In this document: piece after piece, positions 38,744 through 49,660 of the stretch
How positions within the stretch are numbered: the stretch's first letter is position 1
How the letters are laid out: the number at the start of each line of letters is the position of its first letter
Assembly: GCA_023212695.1 (NCBI GenBank)
Contig: JALCCG010000043.1
Location: 45,041-109,040 of the forward strand
Source of the DNA: Sporisorium sorghi
Taxonomy: Eukaryota > Basidiomycota > Ustilaginomycetes > Ustilaginales > Ustilaginaceae
DNA length: 64,000 bases
Direction: 5' to 3'
Notes under the pieces: generated by a model
Database searches by the model: none
Told to the model about the DNA's origin: nothing
Seen by the model: the letters and a program-made list of their open reading frames with translations, nothing else
Made by a program: the position numbers and the translations under genes

Positions 38744-40882
38744 TCATCCCAGCTGCTGCCAAGCCAAGAAATCCATCTCCTGATCTTCAGGCTCCAAGTG
38801 CAGCGGTATCCCATTCTCGTCGAGCAACAAAGCAAACCCGGGCCTCGCATCTGCATCTGCATTCCCTCCCCCTCCTCCTGCTCCTCCTTCTCCTTCATGC
38901 TGCTGCAGTTGCGGCGCCTGATCACCCAACAACCCATCAAACAGCCGATGATAGCATTCGTACCCTGGCGCGTTGTAATGCTGGTACGGATTCTGCGCCG
39001 AAATCGGCTTGCCGCACAAGTAACAGTAGTGAGTCTGGCACGACTTGCACGTCATGTGGTTGCAGCCGTACGACTTTTCGATCGCGATGCCGCAGGTAGG
39101 GCACGGGGTGGTGTAATCGGATAGCCATTGTTGGGTCTGCTGTTCCTCTTGGTATTTGCGCACCATGGTTTCGAGCGTTTTGCGGCCGAATTTCTGCTCC
39201 ATGAGCGCGCGGTCGGGGGAGGAGGGGGAGAGCGAGAGGTAGCGCCGGATCAGCTCGGACTGGAAGGATACGGGGCATGAGGTGGGGCCGTGCCAGGACC
39301 GCGAACACCACGCACAGAAGGCGAAGCCGCACGAAAGGCATTCGCGGAAGCGTTCCCAGTGGCCGGAGTTTTCGTCGGACGAGAGGCGTACGACGGGCGC
39401 TTGACAGCCGGAACGGGGACAGTATGACACTGAAGGGTCTGCTTCGATCTTGGCTTTCGCCGTGAGCTCGTCGAGTCGGGCCAAGCGAGTTGGGCCAAGG
39501 ATCGAACTGAGTTCGGAACGTGTGACAAGACCGACAATTGCTTTGTCTTGCTCGTGCTCTTCGCCTTCCGCATCCGCCTGAGGACTCGAAGTTTTGGCGT
39601 TGAGACGCTGTGCCTTGGCTGGCGAGACGATGAGATTTCCCTCTTGGTCGACCAAATTCTGCTTCTCCCTCTCGCTCCAGAGGGTGACGCACTCCGGATC
39701 AGGACATCGCTTTGCTTGACGATGAAACCCGTCATCGACTAAGCTGGACAGGTAGCCGGCGAGGCATTCGGAGCAAAAGACGTGGCCGCAGCCGGCGAGC
39801 CTGGTGCATGCTCTGCCTTTGCGCGTCTCCAGACAAATGGCGCAGTCGAATGATGAGGCGTCAAAAGTAGTGCGCGTGCAGAGCCGTGAGTGTGCTATAA
39901 GCTGGGCGGCCAGCAGCGGTTGTGCTTCTGGTGAAGAGAGGTGCTCTACGAATCGCAGGCTCGATTCGTTCGATTCGGAAGATGCGTCTGGACGATGAAG
40001 GAAGGATGGAGTATCGTAAATTGGTGGCTGTCCTTCGAGCAGAGACATCCACATGCTCTCGGAAAGATATGTGGCCCAAATGTACAGCACCTCCAGGCCG
40101 CTGAGCTCGCGATACTGATCATCGAGCTTTCGAAGGATCCAAGAGCGGGACTGAGTTTCCAAAGCCGGGGCGTTTGGCAGCCAGGGCGCTGAAAGGCTTT
40201 CGACGATGGGTGATTCTTCTGCTGGATACTTCGGAGGAAGGCGGACTCGTAGCATCAAAGGCGAGAGATGTGCTAAGGGCGGGAGCTGTTTGGTGAACTG
40301 CGGCTGCCGTGTTGAACCGTTTTGAGAGGTATACGCCGCGCTAGCCTCGTGGCCTCCTGCAGGGCGAAGGCTGACCTTCTGCAAAGCCGTCGCCACTTTG
40401 TCTACTGATGTGCCATTTGATAGATTTGCGGCCGACTCGAGCTGATAGATGCGTCCAGCCTTGGAACTGGCTGGCTTGCCAGGCCGGAAAGCACTGGCGG
40501 TTGCATTAAGGTGTCCAGACTTGCGCTCGCCATTTTGCCGAGAAGACGACTCTATTCGATCCTTCAACGTCTTTCCTGTCGCTCCATTAAGCTCCGTGTT
40601 GGCATGCTTCGAGCTAGACGCTTGCGCCGAAGTACCGCCGATGTCGTGTGCATACGTGTCGACTGTGATCCGCGTTGGCCTTGGCAATGTCACCGGAAGG
40701 TAGAATTCAAGAACCGGCTCTGGCTTGCTCTCTACCACTTTGACTCTTTGTTCAGAAGGCCTCTGCTGCGTCTCTCCATCAGTGTCGCCAACGTCGTCTG
40801 GAGCCGCAAAGATGGATTCGAGTGCCACGATCTCGTCCTCCTGCCGTTGGCGGCATTCTTCGAGGATGGCTTGCGCGTCCAT
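38744..40882 (-). CDS. RWD-containing RBR E3 ubiquitin ligase (RNF14/Itt1-like)
   Basis: A single exon of 712 residues. The N-terminus (QRQEDEIVALESIFAAPDD) starts an RWD domain with a long insert, ending with ILRKLDDQYRELSGLEVLYIW. RING1 begins near residue 344 (CAICLETRKG, CGHVFCSECL). An IBR follows (CPRSGCQAPV, CLSCGFAFCAWCSRSWHG). RING2 lies near 590-625 (CPTCGIAIEKSYGCNHMTC, CYLCGKPI), where the Cys of GCNHM is the expected catalytic residue that accepts ubiquitin before transfer. This order is that of RNF14 and yeast Itt1. The exact substrate is unknown. The start is the first ATG and gives a complete RWD domain. Confidence 0.9.
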   Translation of the reverse strand: MDAQAILEECRQRQEDEIVALESIFAAPDDVGDTDGETQQRPSEQRVKVVESKPEPVLEFYLPVTLPRPTRITVDTYAHDIGGTSAQASSSKHANTELNGATGKTLKDRIESSSRQNGERKSGHLNATASAFRPGKPASSKAGRIYQLESAANLSNGTSVDKVATALQKVSLRPAGGHEASAAYTSQNGSTRQPQFTKQLPPLAHLSPLMLRVRLPPKYPAEESPIVESLSAPWLPNAPALETQSRSWILRKLDDQYRELSGLEVLYIWATYLSESMWMSLLEGQPPIYDTPSFLHRPDASSESNESSLRFVEHLSSPEAQPLLAAQLIAHSRLCTRTTFDASSFDCAICLETRKGRACTRLAGCGHVFCSECLAGYLSSLVDDGFHRQAKRCPDPECVTLWSEREKQNLVDQEGNLIVSPAKAQRLNAKTSSPQADAEGEEHEQDKAIVGLVTRSELSSILGPTRLARLDELTAKAKIEADPSVSYCPRSGCQAPVVRLSSDENSGHWERFRECLSCGFAFCAWCSRSWHGPTSCPVSFQSELIRRYLSLSPSSPDRALMEQKFGRKTLETMVRKYQEEQQTQQWLSDYTTPCPTCGIAIEKSYGCNHMTCKSCQTHYCYLCGKPISAQNPYQHYNAPGYECYHRLFDGLLGDQAPQLQQHEGEGGAGGGGGNADADARPGFALLLDENGIPLHLEPEDQEMDFLAWQQLG

Positions 40883-41265
40883 CTTGGGACGGCGGCAGGC
40901 GGGTGTTATGATGTCGGCTGCATCTGAGATGAAGGTCGGATGTGGTGCAGGTTGTAGCTATTGAAGGCGATGCGGGTGATGGACGGGAGGAAAGGATCGA
41001 GCGGTTGCCACTCTTCGACTGCATGGCTGAGCTCACTTTCGCAGTTTGATTGCCGAACCGAAACGACAGGGGCAGCAGCAGAGCAGTCTCTGAAATTTAA
41101 GCTCGTTTCTTCGGAGGTGGAGGCGAATTTTTCTTCGGAACTCGCGACACAAACGGGGTCCAACGCATTTATTTATTTATTTTGACAAGCGAATCAAGAA
41201 GAAATCTCGACATCGCTTCATCCGTCAACGCCACCTCAGTCAAGCATCGGCATCGACACCCGACC

Positions 41266-42114
41266 ATGGTGCGATTCAAGACGCGCTGGCTGCTGCTCGC
41301 CATCGACGACAGGCCGCTCTGCACCACGTCGCCCTTCCCACTATCCTCACCCAACGAGGGCGACGCGGCACACCCGAACCCAAATTCATCCGCATCGCTC
41401 CTCTCCGCTGCACACACTTCCTCCCCCACAAATGGAGCAACGACCGCGCTGACGCCGCAGCACATCACGCGGCTGCTGCGCGCATCGCTGGCGTGCAACT
41501 TTGGCGATGTTGCCTCGGGTGCGTTCGGCGGCGTGCTGACGTGCAAGTACTACAGCACGCATACGGGCACGGCTATTGTGAGGTGCTCGCGCGATGCGGC
41601 AAGGTTGGTCTGGGCGAGCGCGACGTTAATCTCAAGCGCCGTGGAAATTTCGTCGGCGGAGGGAGGTGCAGCAGGTGGGAGCGGGAGGCCACCGTCGTTG
41701 CGGATGAGGGTGGTGCGCTGCGGTGGCACGATCAAGAAGGTGCAAAACAAGGCGATCGAGTTGGATCGGAAGCTCATTATGCGGCTTAGAGCGAAGCAGA
41801 AGAGGCTGGCTGCGGTCAGCGCGGAAGCGGAGACACCAATGCAAACCGGCTCAAAGGCGCCCGCTGTGGAAGACAGCGCTCCTGTCGCACCGGCTGTCCC
41901 GATCGCGCCTGTCGACGATGACGAAGATCTAGGCGAGGCGCTCGATCCCAGCACACCTAGCGTTGAAGACCCTGCAGCATCGACACCAACAATCTCAGCA
42001 GCGCCACAAGCCAGCCAGCGCAATACACCCAAATCAAAGCAGACCAACGTCGATCCAGAAACGCAAGCCCTTCTCGAGCAATCAAGAAAGCAGATCAGCT
42101 CCATCTCCATGTGA
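41266..42114 (+). CDS. POP5: POP5, subunit of RNase P and RNase MRP
   Basis: A single exon of 282 residues from the ATG at 41266, which opens the typical MVRFKTRWLLLAIDD start of POP5 (usually MVRFK.RY.L). The core continues with ITRLLRASLACNFGDVASG, TGTAIVRCSRDAARLVWAS and VRCGGTIKKVQNKAIELD. The protein is longer than usual because of a low-complexity insert after residue 22 and an acidic, proline-rich tail of about 100 residues. It works in the nucleus in tRNA 5' end and rRNA processing. A longer frame reaches 41182 but starts at TTG. Confidence 0.88.
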   Translation: MVRFKTRWLLLAIDDRPLCTTSPFPLSSPNEGDAAHPNPNSSASLLSAAHTSSPTNGATTALTPQHITRLLRASLACNFGDVASGAFGGVLTCKYYSTHTGTAIVRCSRDAARLVWASATLISSAVEISSAEGGAAGGSGRPPSLRMRVVRCGGTIKKVQNKAIELDRKLIMRLRAKQKRLAAVSAEAETPMQTGSKAPAVEDSAPVAPAVPIAPVDDDEDLGEALDPSTPSVEDPAASTPTISAAPQASQRNTPKSKQTNVDPETQALLEQSRKQISSISM

Positions 42115-42310
42115 TCTATCCCCCATCTTCGCAGCTCTCCCTCTTCCGTGCTGTACAACGCAATATACCCCAACTTCATGCTTGCAAACAGCTTCATCCC
42201 TGCCAACCTGCGTGCCTTCTCTCGTCCATGATGATCCTGAGCTGATCGAGGCACGGGCCCGAGAGCGAATGCCTGCAAAAAGAAGGGCAAAAAAGTTGAG
42301 ATCGAAAATC

Positions 42311-42403
42311 CTCCGAATCCGGGAATTGAACCCGGGTCTGCGCCGTTTTTCCTGCGCGGAGAACACTGACAAGGCGCCGTCATAGCCACTAAACTAATTC
42401 GGA
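42311..42403 (-). tRNA. tRNA-Asp (GTC) with 21-base intron, third copy
   Basis: Mature part identical to the copies at 37966 and 38449; one base differs in the intron (coding strand GTGTTC for ATGTTC). It lies between the 3' ends of POP5 and NUP192. A T run is present just downstream on the minus strand. The 11 bases upstream (ATCAAATCGCG) match the first copy. Confidence 0.95.
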
Positions 42404-42628
42404 CGCGATTTGATTGGCTGCGCAATTATTGCATATAGATACGCTTGCAATTTTTGTTATGGGAAGCTGGACGAGTTCTCACCTTGATCTTCACTTGCAC
42501 TTCACACCGCAACGAGCTACGAGCAACAAGCGAATGAATCACGGCAACCATGACATGGTTCTACTATAAAATTGAGTTCGATTGTGCGGGAGGTTCAAGA
42601 AACACAATAGACGCCACCAATTATTCTA

Positions 42629-45600
42629 CTACTCCTGCTCGGCATCCGTAAAGAAGCTGGCCAGACGTCGACCCGCCATCTGGAGGAAGCTCTGTCGCTC
42701 CCTCGCATTCGCCACCAGACTCGGCGGAAGCGAAAGGTACCCGATCTTGTCCTCCACCACGGGCAGCAACGTCTCTGCCAGACCGTGCATCAAGGCGCTT
42801 CGGTCAAAGTGGGCTGCCGAGCCCGTGCCCGACGCGCCGCCGAACAGCGGAGCAGGCGACGCTCGGGCTCCCGCGATCGAGGACGTTGCGCCGCGCTCGG
42901 TGTTGAGCGTGCGGAACAGCTCAATGTGTCGGATCAGCAGCACGAGGATCAACTCCACTGCGTCGAGTTTCGACGTAGACGATGCGCGCAGCGCCGCCTT
43001 GCGCGACGACAGCTGGCGCAGCGCCACAGAGCGACGTTGGGCGGCGGACAGCTCGCCGGCGGTCACCTCGCCAAGCGTATCGCGCGCGATCTCGTCCAAC
43101 TCGTCCTGCCGCACCGAGTCGACGTTCTCGAGCAGCGCCTCGATGTTCTCCAGCCCTTGCAGCTCTTTCGCGACCGAGTCTGTGTATTCGTCGAGCGCCG
43201 CAACCAGGCCGCCGATGCTGGGCACCGTCGACGCGGCAGCAGAGGCACGCTGCGATCGCAGGAAGCCCGCTCGAGACGAGTCGCCGTCGCCGCCGTCCTC
43301 GCCCGCTCCGTAAGGCGTACGCGATCGCTCGCGGTTCGCCGTCAACGACGGGATCAGCACGGGTCGCACCCTAGCCGTGTTGCTCCCACGTGCATCGCTC
43401 GCCGCTTCGAGGTACGAGAGCAGCGTCATCTGCAGCCGCGCTACCATCGCCCCCACCTTGGCGCTGAAGGCGTTCTCTTCCTCCACTCCTGCGCTGCCGC
43501 CGTTGTGAGACGCCTCGCTCGAGGCACGCAGCGAGCGCAGTGAGGCCGTCGGCACGCGAGCTTCTTCCCGCTCTGCTTCGTTGTAGGGCACGATACGCGA
43601 TCGCCACGAGGCCGTGTTGAGGTAGACCGCAGCAAAGGCCACAATGGCCGAGTGGAAGGGAGCAAGCGGGCTAGGCGCTTGCTGCGCGTCGTCGTCGAGC
43701 GAGGGCATGATCAGCACGAAGATTGCCACCACCAGGTGAGCCTGGCCGAGCTGAGCAAACGAGCAGAACTCCTGCAGCGGCGCTCGCAGCACCGTCAGCA
43801 GCGCATCTCGGTGAGCAGTCAAGAGCGCCAAAGCATGACGAGGAGCTGCCGAGGCTGACGTGGGTGCCAACGGCTTGGACGCACCGAAAGCACCTTGACC
43901 CGATCCTCCGCCCAGCGACAAAGCCGAAGCGGCCGACGTGCTGGCAAGGATGCTGGTCGTCAGCTGGAGCGCCGGCGTCAGCAGCGCATTGTATCGCTCC
44001 GTTGCAGCAGGAAGGAAGCTGTCGAGGTCAACAAACTCCTGGTCCTGATCCGGACGTGCAGCGAGGTAGTCCGATTGCGCCAGCACGTCAAAGATCTTTG
44101 CGTTGAGCAGTCGCTCTGCACCATCGCGCGTCTGTGCCATGCGGTTGAAGAAGGCAAGTCGTGCTTCGTACACGTAGAGTGCGTTCAAGCTGGCAGGGTC
44201 GGGACGCAGCGTCTCTTGCAACGCCAGGTCCGAGTCGCGCAGCGCCGTGACGAAACTCTTGATGTAGCCCTTGCGGTCGAGCAAGTCGAGGCACCTCGAT
44301 CCGCCACGACGCGAAGTGCTGTGGGAGGAAGGCGGCGCATCGAGCGCGCACAGCTTGTCGAGCAGCGTGAAGGAAATGGTCTTGGACAGATCGCTGGCGT
44401 CGAGCGCATCTCGGCCAAGCACATCCATAAGGCGTTCGGCGTGCGAGAGCAGCAGAGTTCGAGTGCGCGCCTCCAGGCTGCTCGTCTGCGAGCGGCCGCC
44501 AAACATGTTGGTGGTCGTCGTCGACACACCACCCACAGACATGGTGTCGTCGAACTCGGTCGCGACGATCGAGGCAGTGTCATTGGCACCTGCTTCGCCG
44601 TTCGCATCGCCACCACCTCCCGACTTGACGAGTTGCAGGAAGTTGATGAGCGCTGAGTAGAGGTTGCCGCGAGCCAGCGTAGTGGTCTCGAGCCTCAGCA
44701 CCGCGTCGATGAGGGCACGCAGCGTTGTCAGGAGCCTGTCCACGGGCAGGGCATCCACCGTCTCGAGATCGAGGGCGCCCGTCGTCAACTCGATGCGATG
44801 CTGTCGCAGTGAAGTGAGCAGCGAGAGCACTGCACCAGCCACGAGGTCCGCCGATGGCACATCGAAGGCGCCAGCGTCGGTGGAAGGCGTCGCAATGCGC
44901 GGAAGCAGCTCCGAAAGGCAGTCGAACATGAGACCCGATCGCACCTCGGTGCGTAGCAAGCCAGCAGCGCGCGCCAACACCATGTCGAGCGTGTGTCTCC
45001 ATGCCTGCAGCACGCGTCTGCGCGAGAAAGCCACCGCCTTCTTGGCGTTCTGCGCCGAAGCCCACTGCAGCACAAACGCCGCTTGCTCCAAGAAGGGATT
45101 GGCTTGGCCCGCGTCGCGCAGACTCCCCTTTTGCTGGAGAAGCGTCTTCTCGCGGACAAGGATGGCGAGGACAGCGCCGAGGTCGAACAGACGAGGTCCC
45201 ACCGCAGCGTCGGGTCGTTTGGCAAGCTCGAGCTGCTCTGCAGTGATGACGGTGATGTTCTGTCCCAGAGCTTCGCGGTCGTCGTACCATTCAAAGTCGA
45301 GGCTTTGCAGAATCTCGAGGAAGCGGACGGCGCCGAAAGTGCGTACTTCGGCACCGCCAGCACCAAGACGGAAGTCGCGCTCGGTGCCGAGCAGCAGATC
45401 ATCCTCGTCGACACTGTCGTCGGCATCGACACCGTCACCCCCGCCCACGGTGGCGTTGGAGCCAAAGAGAGCAGCAACGACTCTTGCTGCTCGCGACTGC
45501 ATGCCGGCATTGAGAAGCGAATGTAATTCGAGCGCAGTGAGCTCAAGCAGCGAAGCACGCATGCGCAGCGAGGCCGTGACGCGGTCGATCGTCGTCTCGA

Positions 45601-48600
45601 TGGCTTGGCCGTCGGCGAATTGCACCAGACCTAGTGCAGCCGAGGCTGTAGTCAAAGCACCACGCTCAGCAGGCACAAGCGAGAGGCTTCGCAGCTGCTG
45701 GACGACGTAGTCCTCCTTGGTGCGCAAGTATCGGAGCGTGGCCGCGCTCGTGAAAGGGTGGGTGCAGAGTCGCAGGATGAGCGAAGTGCACTTTTCGGCA
45801 AAGCCAGGCGAACGCTCGGCCAGGCTGAGGAAGGTGGCACCATCGCTGTCTGACTCTGGACGGAGCAGCGCCAGGATGGCATGGATGGCACTCGGAGCCG
45901 CTGTCTGCGCATCGGGGTCGATGATCACCTGCTCTTCCGGGCGCACCGCGCGCAAATCGTAGCCGAGCAAGAGATGGGCGACGTTGGGTGCGGGCTGGTT
46001 GAGCTCTGTGCCGGCAAGCAAAAGGTTGATGATGGCAATCTGGATGGCCTCTACAGCATCGCCGGAGATTGAAGCTGAGCTGCCTTCCAGGCTGCCACTG
46101 GATGCCTGCAGGTCCGCATCTTCGTCTTGATCGAACTGCGATCCACTTGCAAGAGCGTTGAGAGTCTCGATGACCTTGGCGCTGCCCGCGTCTCCTGAAG
46201 ACTCGGCTTCGAGTCGTCCGACGTAGCCTGCCTTGACTCGACCGGCCTCGTCGCTCATCTCGAGCAAGCCGACGAGACGGTTCATCTTGCGACGGTAGCC
46301 CATCTCACCGAAGCGGTCGACGGCACTGAAGGCGGCGGTGCGTGCGATGAGTCCGAGCAGACGCACCGAGAGCAGCGCCACGTCGTCACGGACACAGTTG
46401 ATGAGCAGAGCGATCTGCACCACGGACTCATGGGCATGCAGCAGCTGGATGTCGAAGCTGCTGTACGAGCCCGAATTGCCGACGCGGCTCGAGACGTCAA
46501 AGGGAAGCTGGACGCCGTTGAGGTGTGTGTCGACGAGCGTGGGGATGAGAACTTGAACAAAGAGATCCTGGTATCGCAGCACACGGTCGAGAATGCTGAG
46601 GACGTGTCGCACCGACGAGCCATAGAAGAAGGTGCTGGCGCGGTTCTGGTTGATCGCCTCAAAGGCAGCAAGTCCGGAGCCTGGCACGAGGATGCCGAGC
46701 ATCTCGCCCACCATCTTGGATCCAGTGAGGATGCGACGCATGAGGAAGAAACCGGGATGCGAAGCAAGCTGGGTAAGCAGCGCAGGGTCCGAAACGGCCT
46801 CGGCTCCCTCGCTGGTGCGTAGAAGAGCTGCCAGGTCGAACGAACGCAAGGAGCGCTCGACGAAGTCGAGACACGATGCCACGACACGCCACTGCTCTGC
46901 GGGCTCGGCATACTCGCGCGTGCGTGCCTTGAGGAAAACGTGGTCGATGACAAAGTCGACGTAGGGCTCGACGGAGCGAGATTGCCGGCTACGTTGTTGT
47001 TGTTGTTGTTGTTGTTGCTGCTGCTGCTGGTATGCCTGCTGCGTCTGTCCCTGGATCTGCTGCTGCGTCTGCTGGTCGTACGAGACGATGGTGCTGAAGG
47101 GGTTGGCACCGGAAGCCGATGTTGAGCTGGAATCCGTCAGCGCGTTCGAGCCAGCTGCGAGTGCACTGGGAGGAAGCTGCACGAGCGCTTTGAGGAAGTT
47201 GACAAAGCTCGTGGATCCGGGGAAGCTGCGAAGGGGCACCTCAAAGTTTTCGAGCTCGTACAGGACGCCCTTGGAAGCGAGTGGCTTGAAGGACGGGCCG
47301 AACGAGGTGCCGTTGGCATGCTGACGCGACTTGGCGGCAGCATCGTCGGAGGGCAGCAAGCCGCACTCGTCGAAGCGGTCCCAGAGCTGCGTGGCGATGG
47401 CGGAGAAGCGGGCTTGAGCCGCAGGGCTGTTGGCCGAATGGTGGAGGAAGGCCGAAAGCGCGTCGAGAATGCTTGCCTTGAGCTCGACAGGGATGGGACA
47501 GGTGAGAAGCGTAAAGAGCTTGTCGAGCGCGTTGTACGACGAGTTCTGCAGCAGAGCATCGCGAGCGGGATGCGAAAAGTAGACAACGTTGCGGAAGAGT
47601 CGCACAAAGCCGATCAGGAGCGTCTCTTCGTTCTTGGGCATGGCGAGCGTCTGATAGCTGGAAGGGTGGAACGAGGACGAAGTGACGGCTTGGTGGAACG
47701 TGTCGATGTAGTAGGTGATCCACTCGAAGAAGCGGCTCCACGAGACAAGTCGACCTTCGCCGGTGGCTCCGCTTTGGCTACTTTCCTGATCGAGCAATGC
47801 ATAGGCTTGGCTGGCGCTCTGAGGGCCTGATGACATGGCGGCGAGCATGTTGAGCAGTGCGCGTTGGTGACCTGGCTCGCGGACATCGATGGCCCAGGCG
47901 AGGAAGCGTGTGGTGCGGTTGTCCGGTCCCACCCAGAAGGGCAGACCGGCTTCGGGACGGCCTCGACAGAGGAGCGCAATCAGGTCGAAGAGCGCTTCGA
48001 TATCGTACCTGCGCTCGGGAGGTGCGGATGCGCTGCCTCGAGCACTGACGCCTCTAGAAAGGGCGAAAGCCGCATCCTCTTCGGAGCGTTGGATGCGTCG
48101 AAGCATGGGCAGCATCACCGAGGTGGTGCCGACGGCCAGGTTGTGGATCTGCTGCACAACGTATTCGCGGAACTCGGCGTCGACCTCGTCATCCCACCCA
48201 TTGGCATTGTTGTCGACAATATCACCAGCGGCTGCGTCTGCCTCTGCAGCGACGGCATCTTCCTCTTCGCCAAAGAGCGCGTCGATGGTCTTTTGGCGGA
48301 AGGCGAGGATGCGCACGACGAGGAAGATGAATGCACCACCGGTAGGACCATCGGCGGTGCTTGCTGCTTTCGAATCCTTGGAGAGCGAGGAGCCGGTGAT
48401 GGACTGTAGGACAAGGTCTTGGATCTGCTCCTCAGAGATGGAGAGTTGCGTGCGGTAAGTTGGATTGCGGGAGAATGCCTCGACGAGGAAGATGGACCAT
48501 TGAAGGGCGACGGCACTGTTGAGCTCGCCAAGCGCCCACTTTTTGCGTGTGATCTCGGCATGGGTGGAGGTGATGAAGGACTCGTCGTCTAGCAAGGCCT

Positions 48601-49660
48601 CGACCGTGTTGCGAAGTGTACCTCTGCTTGCACGATCCGCCATGGCCGCACGTGCGTCCGGAGTCGCGTCGATGGCACCGAGAAGCGCGGTGAGGATGTA
48701 GATGGTCATCTCGTCGTACGACTCTGCAGAGACGGCAGCGAGCCAGCGAAGGATGGCCGAGATGTTGGAAGGCGTGAGGAGAGACGAAATGGAGAGCAGG
48801 TAGAGCAAGTGGCCCAGTTCGCGTCTCTCTTCGCGCAGCCATCCGAGACGATCGAGTTGGATTTCGTCGCTGAGGCGGCCGCTGATGGGAGTGGATGAGG
48901 ATGCTGGCTGTGTCGCAGACTGGCTGCTGCCGAGGCCGAGGAAGTTGGAGGTTTGGGTGTGGATGCCCTGATTTGTGATGGAGGAGTTGGGTGCTTCGAG
49001 GGAAGCCTTGACGCGTGCTGCCGACTGTTTGGCGTTGTCGATCTCTACGAGGATTCGTTCGGCCAAGGTGACTTTGCGGGTCGAGGTGGTAGCCGAGCCA
49101 ACGGAGGTCTCGATGCTGACGAGTGACTCGACGAGCTGCTCCATCTTGAAACCCATGCGCTGCGCTTCTACATCGTCGTCAAAGGGCATGGTGAGCGCAT
49201 TGCGGAGGAGTTCCTTGAGACATGCGAGCAAGGCCAGACGTTCGCGGTGGTAGAGGATGCATGCGACTTCGACGGCGGGACGACCCCATTTGGCGCGTCC
49301 AGCCAGGCCCTGCTGGAGCAAAGAGGCAGCAAAGTGTTCCGACACGTTCAGCTCGCGAGCGAGGAGAAGCGACTGCTGTGCAAAGTCTGGATTGAGGTTT
49401 TGCGTGTTGCCATTGATGGTGATCTTGCCCGACTCAATCTCCCTGCGCTCTACATCGGATGGCGGACGAATCTTGCCGAGGTTTGCGAGGTCGGAGCGGT
49501 TCCTGTCAATGGTGACGAACCAGTCGTTGGAGCGCGAGAGGCGGACCGGGTTGGATGCCGCTTCGTTGATGATGCGATGAAGACGCTCGAAGCGCGCAGG
49601 CTCGAAGACGGCGATGCCGCCCGCTGCGCTTGAAGTGGAAGCGGTGGGAAGGGCGGGCAT
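42629..49660 (-). CDS. NUP192: NUP192, inner-ring nuclear pore scaffold
   Basis: One exon of 2343 residues if started at the ATG at 49660 (MPALPTASTS); the frame stays open to 49975 but that part has no NUP192 character. The protein is a very long alpha-helical solenoid with NUP192/NUP205 features near the start: FERLHRIINEAASNP, ARELNVSEHFAASLLQQGL, EVACILYHRERLALLACL and ELGHLLYLLSISSLL. NUP192 is part of the inner ring of the nuclear pore and binds NIC96 and NUP53. A Gln run from (CAA/CAG)n lies at about residues 877-889. It is the largest gene in the window. Its promoter has a poly-T and the 14-mer shared with the 22.5 kb promoter. Confidence 0.9.
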   Translation of the reverse strand: MPALPTASTSSAAGGIAVFEPARFERLHRIINEAASNPVRLSRSNDWFVTIDRNRSDLANLGKIRPPSDVERREIESGKITINGNTQNLNPDFAQQSLLLARELNVSEHFAASLLQQGLAGRAKWGRPAVEVACILYHRERLALLACLKELLRNALTMPFDDDVEAQRMGFKMEQLVESLVSIETSVGSATTSTRKVTLAERILVEIDNAKQSAARVKASLEAPNSSITNQGIHTQTSNFLGLGSSQSATQPASSSTPISGRLSDEIQLDRLGWLREERRELGHLLYLLSISSLLTPSNISAILRWLAAVSAESYDEMTIYILTALLGAIDATPDARAAMADRASRGTLRNTVEALLDDESFITSTHAEITRKKWALGELNSAVALQWSIFLVEAFSRNPTYRTQLSISEEQIQDLVLQSITGSSLSKDSKAASTADGPTGGAFIFLVVRILAFRQKTIDALFGEEEDAVAAEADAAAGDIVDNNANGWDDEVDAEFREYVVQQIHNLAVGTTSVMLPMLRRIQRSEEDAAFALSRGVSARGSASAPPERRYDIEALFDLIALLCRGRPEAGLPFWVGPDNRTTRFLAWAIDVREPGHQRALLNMLAAMSSGPQSASQAYALLDQESSQSGATGEGRLVSWSRFFEWITYYIDTFHQAVTSSSFHPSSYQTLAMPKNEETLLIGFVRLFRNVVYFSHPARDALLQNSSYNALDKLFTLLTCPIPVELKASILDALSAFLHHSANSPAAQARFSAIATQLWDRFDECGLLPSDDAAAKSRQHANGTSFGPSFKPLASKGVLYELENFEVPLRSFPGSTSFVNFLKALVQLPPSALAAGSNALTDSSSTSASGANPFSTIVSYDQQTQQQIQGQTQQAYQQQQQQQQQQQQRSRQSRSVEPYVDFVIDHVFLKARTREYAEPAEQWRVVASCLDFVERSLRSFDLAALLRTSEGAEAVSDPALLTQLASHPGFFLMRRILTGSKMVGEMLGILVPGSGLAAFEAINQNRASTFFYGSSVRHVLSILDRVLRYQDLFVQVLIPTLVDTHLNGVQLPFDVSSRVGNSGSYSSFDIQLLHAHESVVQIALLINCVRDDVALLSVRLLGLIARTAAFSAVDRFGEMGYRRKMNRLVGLLEMSDEAGRVKAGYVGRLEAESSGDAGSAKVIETLNALASGSQFDQDEDADLQASSGSLEGSSASISGDAVEAIQIAIINLLLAGTELNQPAPNVAHLLLGYDLRAVRPEEQVIIDPDAQTAAPSAIHAILALLRPESDSDGATFLSLAERSPGFAEKCTSLILRLCTHPFTSAATLRYLRTKEDYVVQQLRSLSLVPAERGALTTASAALGLVQFADGQAIETTIDRVTASLRMRASLLELTALELHSLLNAGMQSRAARVVAALFGSNATVGGGDGVDADDSVDEDDLLLGTERDFRLGAGGAEVRTFGAVRFLEILQSLDFEWYDDREALGQNITVITAEQLELAKRPDAAVGPRLFDLGAVLAILVREKTLLQQKGSLRDAGQANPFLEQAAFVLQWASAQNAKKAVAFSRRRVLQAWRHTLDMVLARAAGLLRTEVRSGLMFDCLSELLPRIATPSTDAGAFDVPSADLVAGAVLSLLTSLRQHRIELTTGALDLETVDALPVDRLLTTLRALIDAVLRLETTTLARGNLYSALINFLQLVKSGGGGDANGEAGANDTASIVATEFDDTMSVGGVSTTTTNMFGGRSQTSSLEARTRTLLLSHAERLMDVLGRDALDASDLSKTISFTLLDKLCALDAPPSSHSTSRRGGSRCLDLLDRKGYIKSFVTALRDSDLALQETLRPDPASLNALYVYEARLAFFNRMAQTRDGAERLLNAKIFDVLAQSDYLAARPDQDQEFVDLDSFLPAATERYNALLTPALQLTTSILASTSAASALSLGGGSGQGAFGASKPLAPTSASAAPRHALALLTAHRDALLTVLRAPLQEFCSFAQLGQAHLVVAIFVLIMPSLDDDAQQAPSPLAPFHSAIVAFAAVYLNTASWRSRIVPYNEAEREEARVPTASLRSLRASSEASHNGGSAGVEEENAFSAKVGAMVARLQMTLLSYLEAASDARGSNTARVRPVLIPSLTANRERSRTPYGAGEDGGDGDSSRAGFLRSQRASAAASTVPSIGGLVAALDEYTDSVAKELQGLENIEALLENVDSVRQDELDEIARDTLGEVTAGELSAAQRRSVALRQLSSRKAALRASSTSKLDAVELILVLLIRHIELFRTLNTERGATSSIAGARASPAPLFGGASGTGSAAHFDRSALMHGLAETLLPVVEDKIGYLSLPPSLVANARERQSFLQMAGRRLASFFTDAEQE

